This document shows positions 62,170 to 64,000 of a stretch of 64,000 bases of DNA, piece by piece. Under the pieces are notes generated by a model that was not told the DNA's origin, did no database searches, and worked only from the letters and a program-made list of their open reading frames with translations. The stretch covers positions 1 through 64,000 of IMG/VR virus record IMGVR_UViG_3300025030_000090. One strand, written 5' to 3'. How positions within the stretch are numbered: position 1 is the stretch's first letter; each line of letters opens with the position of its first letter. The translations under genes and the position numbers were made by a program. This DNA comes from a virus.

Positions 62170-62488
62170 TATGCATTTTTCCAAATAAAGATAGCCAAGA
62201 ATATTTAATCCCCAGAAGAAAATATCCCATAGATGTATTCAATCTCCAAAGAAAAAGAACAGGATATTTATACCATCCATTCCTAACCATCCAATAGCAC
62301 AAACGATTTGGGTCATCATCAAGAGTTTTCCAATTTTCTACCAAGGATGGATAGCTTTTAATTGTCATATAAGATATTGGCTGAACTATAGATCCTTTGG
62401 TAACAAAATATGCATTATTCCTTTCTGCTAGTCCAACTCTAGCGTATTTTGCATTGTTTTCGAACCATCTTCTCATTGGATGAAACAT
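62162..62488 (-). CDS. Hypothetical aromatic-rich protein (108 aa)
   Basis: Trp/Tyr-rich, basic, with one moderately hydrophobic segment (WYKYPVLFLWRLN). May associate with membrane. No family recognised. Confidence 0.7.
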   Translation of the reverse strand: MFHPMRRWFENNAKYARVGLAERNNAYFVTKGSIVQPISYMTIKSYPSLVENWKTLDDDPNRLCYWMVRNGWYKYPVLFLWRLNTSMGYFLLGIKYSWLSLFGKMHSG

Positions 62489-62504
62489 TTCACTTTTCCC
62501 TTTT

Positions 62505-62867
62505 TCACCACTTTGGAAAATTAGCCATGTTCACATTAGGGCTAGTTTTTTGGGTCGCAAAGGGACATTCTGCAAGAGAATAATCCGCTAAATTTGTTCT
62601 AATCTCTCTGCTGTTAATGGCAATTTCGTTCCTAGAGCAAACCCCATTATACTTACCAGAATCTTCAAAAAACCTTTTTCCTTGGCCAGCAGTCCTAACT
62701 TCTGTTTCAAAAGGAACTTCTTTCCGCCAAAGACATTCTTCTTTGCTGCAATAAACAATTTTTGCGAACTTCAAAAAGAACCTCCCACATTCTCTACATT
62801 CACTTTCTAACTCTGTGCAATCTATTTGGTCTATCCAACAAGGCTTCCTATAGGTTGAACTACTCAT
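62505..62867 (-). CDS. Zinc-binding hypothetical protein (120 aa)
   Basis: CRECGRFFLKF and YCSKEECLW form a CxxC...CxxxxC zinc site near residues 24-45. The rest is Ser/Asn-rich. Not recognised. Confidence 0.75.
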   Translation of the reverse strand: MSSSTYRKPCWIDQIDCTELESECRECGRFFLKFAKIVYCSKEECLWRKEVPFETEVRTAGQGKRFFEDSGKYNGVCSRNEIAINSREIRTNLADYSLAECPFATQKTSPNVNMANFPKW

Positions 62868-62921
62868 TCTGCCTCCTTATTCAATCTCTCTCTAGCGATG
62901 ATACTGTAATCTTTGGAGATT

Positions 62922-63386
62922 TCAATCCCATAAAGCAAAAAAGTATTCTTTGAACAAATCCATTGCTTCATCAAATATTTTCTTGTCTTCTTTGATTTTT
63001 TCCTCCCAGGAGGAATCATATGTCTCTCTGTAATCCAAATCTATGATTCTTCTTCCTGCTTCCATGCCTTCAACCATTTTGTCCAGTGCTTCATCAAATT
63101 TTCTTTCACATTGACAATCTCTATTATTGTCCCAAGGCTTTTCACAGTCGCATGGGTAGCCATGTTTTATTCTTTTTAGTTCTTTCATTCCATTGTGAAG
63201 GACTTGCAGCAAATATGCGTCAAAAGACCATAAATCTCTGTGAGAATATCCTTTTGTCCCTCTTTTTATGACTTCTTTTGGATAGTACCAAAAAAGCTCT
63301 TTGAGGTTGTGAACGGTGTTTGCTACTGAATACCAATTAAAATTGAAGTACCAATCATATAAATGTGGGCCAAAAAATTTATTCAT
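62922..63386 (-). CDS. Conserved phage protein (154 aa)
   Basis: Motif RGTKGYSHRDLWSFDAYLLQ and a C-terminal coil match a very common phage hypothetical family found near radical SAM or replication genes. CDCEKPWDNNRDCQC adds a Cys cluster. Function unknown. Confidence 0.8.
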   Translation of the reverse strand: MNKFFGPHLYDWYFNFNWYSVANTVHNLKELFWYYPKEVIKRGTKGYSHRDLWSFDAYLLQVLHNGMKELKRIKHGYPCDCEKPWDNNRDCQCERKFDEALDKMVEGMEAGRRIIDLDYRETYDSSWEEKIKEDKKIFDEAMDLFKEYFFALWD

Positions 63387-63389
63387 CGT

Positions 63390-64000
63390 TTACTCTCCAA
63401 AACAATTAACTTCACAGACATTTTTTCCGTTCCTCAAAGCAGAGCAAGAAAACTCTTTTCCTTCCCAGGACACTGTTATTTTATCATCTTTAGCACATCT
63501 GTTTTCTCCAGTCCAAGAAACCAACTTTGAATCTTCACAATTGATTCCTCTTCCTTGTTTTTGAAGCTTCAAAATATGAACTGGTGTATTTGTCCTAATA
63601 GAGAATAAAATAGCATCATGAACTCTTTGTTCATTTCCTTTAGCATTGACTACATGTAAACTAACTTTATGACTATCACTCAAATACATGTTAGCGGCTT
63701 GTATAGAACTGAAATTCAAAACCGATACAATTATCTCATCTATTTGTCCTGAATCACGTATTATATCATATTGCCCGTTTGTCATCAATACAACTCTGTA
63801 TCCCAAATTTCGAGCTTCTGATAGGATGCTACCTAAATCTGGGTGAAGAGTTGGCTCTCCTCCGGAAATTCTCGCCACACCACATTGTTTTCTATGCTTC
63901 CTCAAAGCAACTAAACAATCTTTAAGTGGCATATGTTCACCATTTTCAGTAGCAGAAACACTACACCATTTGCAGTTTGAATAACATTTGTTAGTTATTT
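63390..64000 (-). CDS. Radical SAM enzyme, 5' end outside the window
   Basis: The open frame continues past 64000. Just inside the edge it encodes CYSNCKWC, the CX3CX2C iron-sulfur motif, and after ATG-containing codons ARISGGEPTLHP, the GGEP motif. So the visible 202 codons hold most of a SAM barrel; the true start is not visible and the ATG at 63932 is internal. Substrate unknown. Confidence 0.85.
   Translation of the reverse strand, partial: ITNKCYSNCKWCSVSATENGEHMPLKDCLVALRKHRKQCGVARISGGEPTLHPDLGSILSEARNLGYRVVLMTNGQYDIIRDSGQIDEIIVSVLNFSSIQAANMYLSDSHKVSLHVVNAKGNEQRVHDAILFSIRTNTPVHILKLQKQGRGINCEDSKLVSWTGENRCAKDDKITVSWEGKEFSCSALRNGKNVCEVNCFGE

Noticed and set aside
1-64000. CRISPR arrays
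   Set aside because: No regularly spaced repeat-spacer units were seen; the dispersed promoter repeats are single copies kilobases apart.

Overview
The window is one arm of a large tailed double-stranded DNA phage (Caudoviricetes) or a prophage of that type. Every gene I can support lies on the minus strand, so transcription runs from 64000 towards 1. Genes are packed with ATGA, GTGA and TAATG overlaps, many are under 60 codons, starts use Shine-Dalgarno (SD) sites with ATG, GTG or TTG, and two tRNA genes have encoded CCA ends. The host cannot be fixed from the sequence. A RemA/DUF370 gene hints at a Bacillota-like host, and SD use shows a bacterium.

Layout in transcription order. 64-51 kb: packaging and head genes (partial radical SAM gene, terminase small and large subunits, portal with a mini-intein, Mu-F-like minor head protein, phosphoesterase, HK97-gp10-like protein, ClpP-like protease). 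51-34 kb: an unusual block of modular enzymes that share short N-terminal and internal peptide modules. It holds two free ADP-ribosyltransferases (ARTs), a polyenzyme of about 1,682 residues (CCA/polyA-type nucleotidyltransferase, HD, ART-like domains, Nudix, C-terminal ART), a HipA/PI-kinase-like protein, a Vsr-like nuclease, a 1,159-residue helicase and a topoisomerase IB fusion. 34-32 kb: an XkdF-like prohead protease. Major capsid and tail genes are not in the window.

32-1 kb: accessory genes in short operons. Landmarks are an NAD-salvage pair (nicotinamide phosphoribosyltransferase plus PRPP synthetase), a radical SAM enzyme, a SprT-like peptidase, a GC-richer island of tiny genes (19.0-21.1 kb), a DPPY methyltransferase, a DEDD exonuclease, a RemA-like regulator with a SWIM protein, a GHKL ATPase carrying an HExxH motif, and a MoxR ATPase with a zinc-peptidase/vWA partner. 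Thirteen intergenic sites share the promoter pattern TTTACT-N17/18-TAWRAT. Seven of these also share an upstream repeat of about 90-95 bp. No such promoters were seen from 32 to 64 kb, so the late region may be one long transcript.

My leading hypothesis for the undescribed system is a capsid-packaged effector arsenal: enzymes carrying common targeting modules, made beside two head proteases, and supported by NAD resynthesis from the accessory arm. The modules and domains are visible in the sequence; the packaging and injection role is inference. Also notable are an in-frame TGA in one gene, two +1 frameshift candidates, a decayed region at 11.3-12.3 kb, and twin hairpin-SD-GTG leaders in front of tiny peptides.
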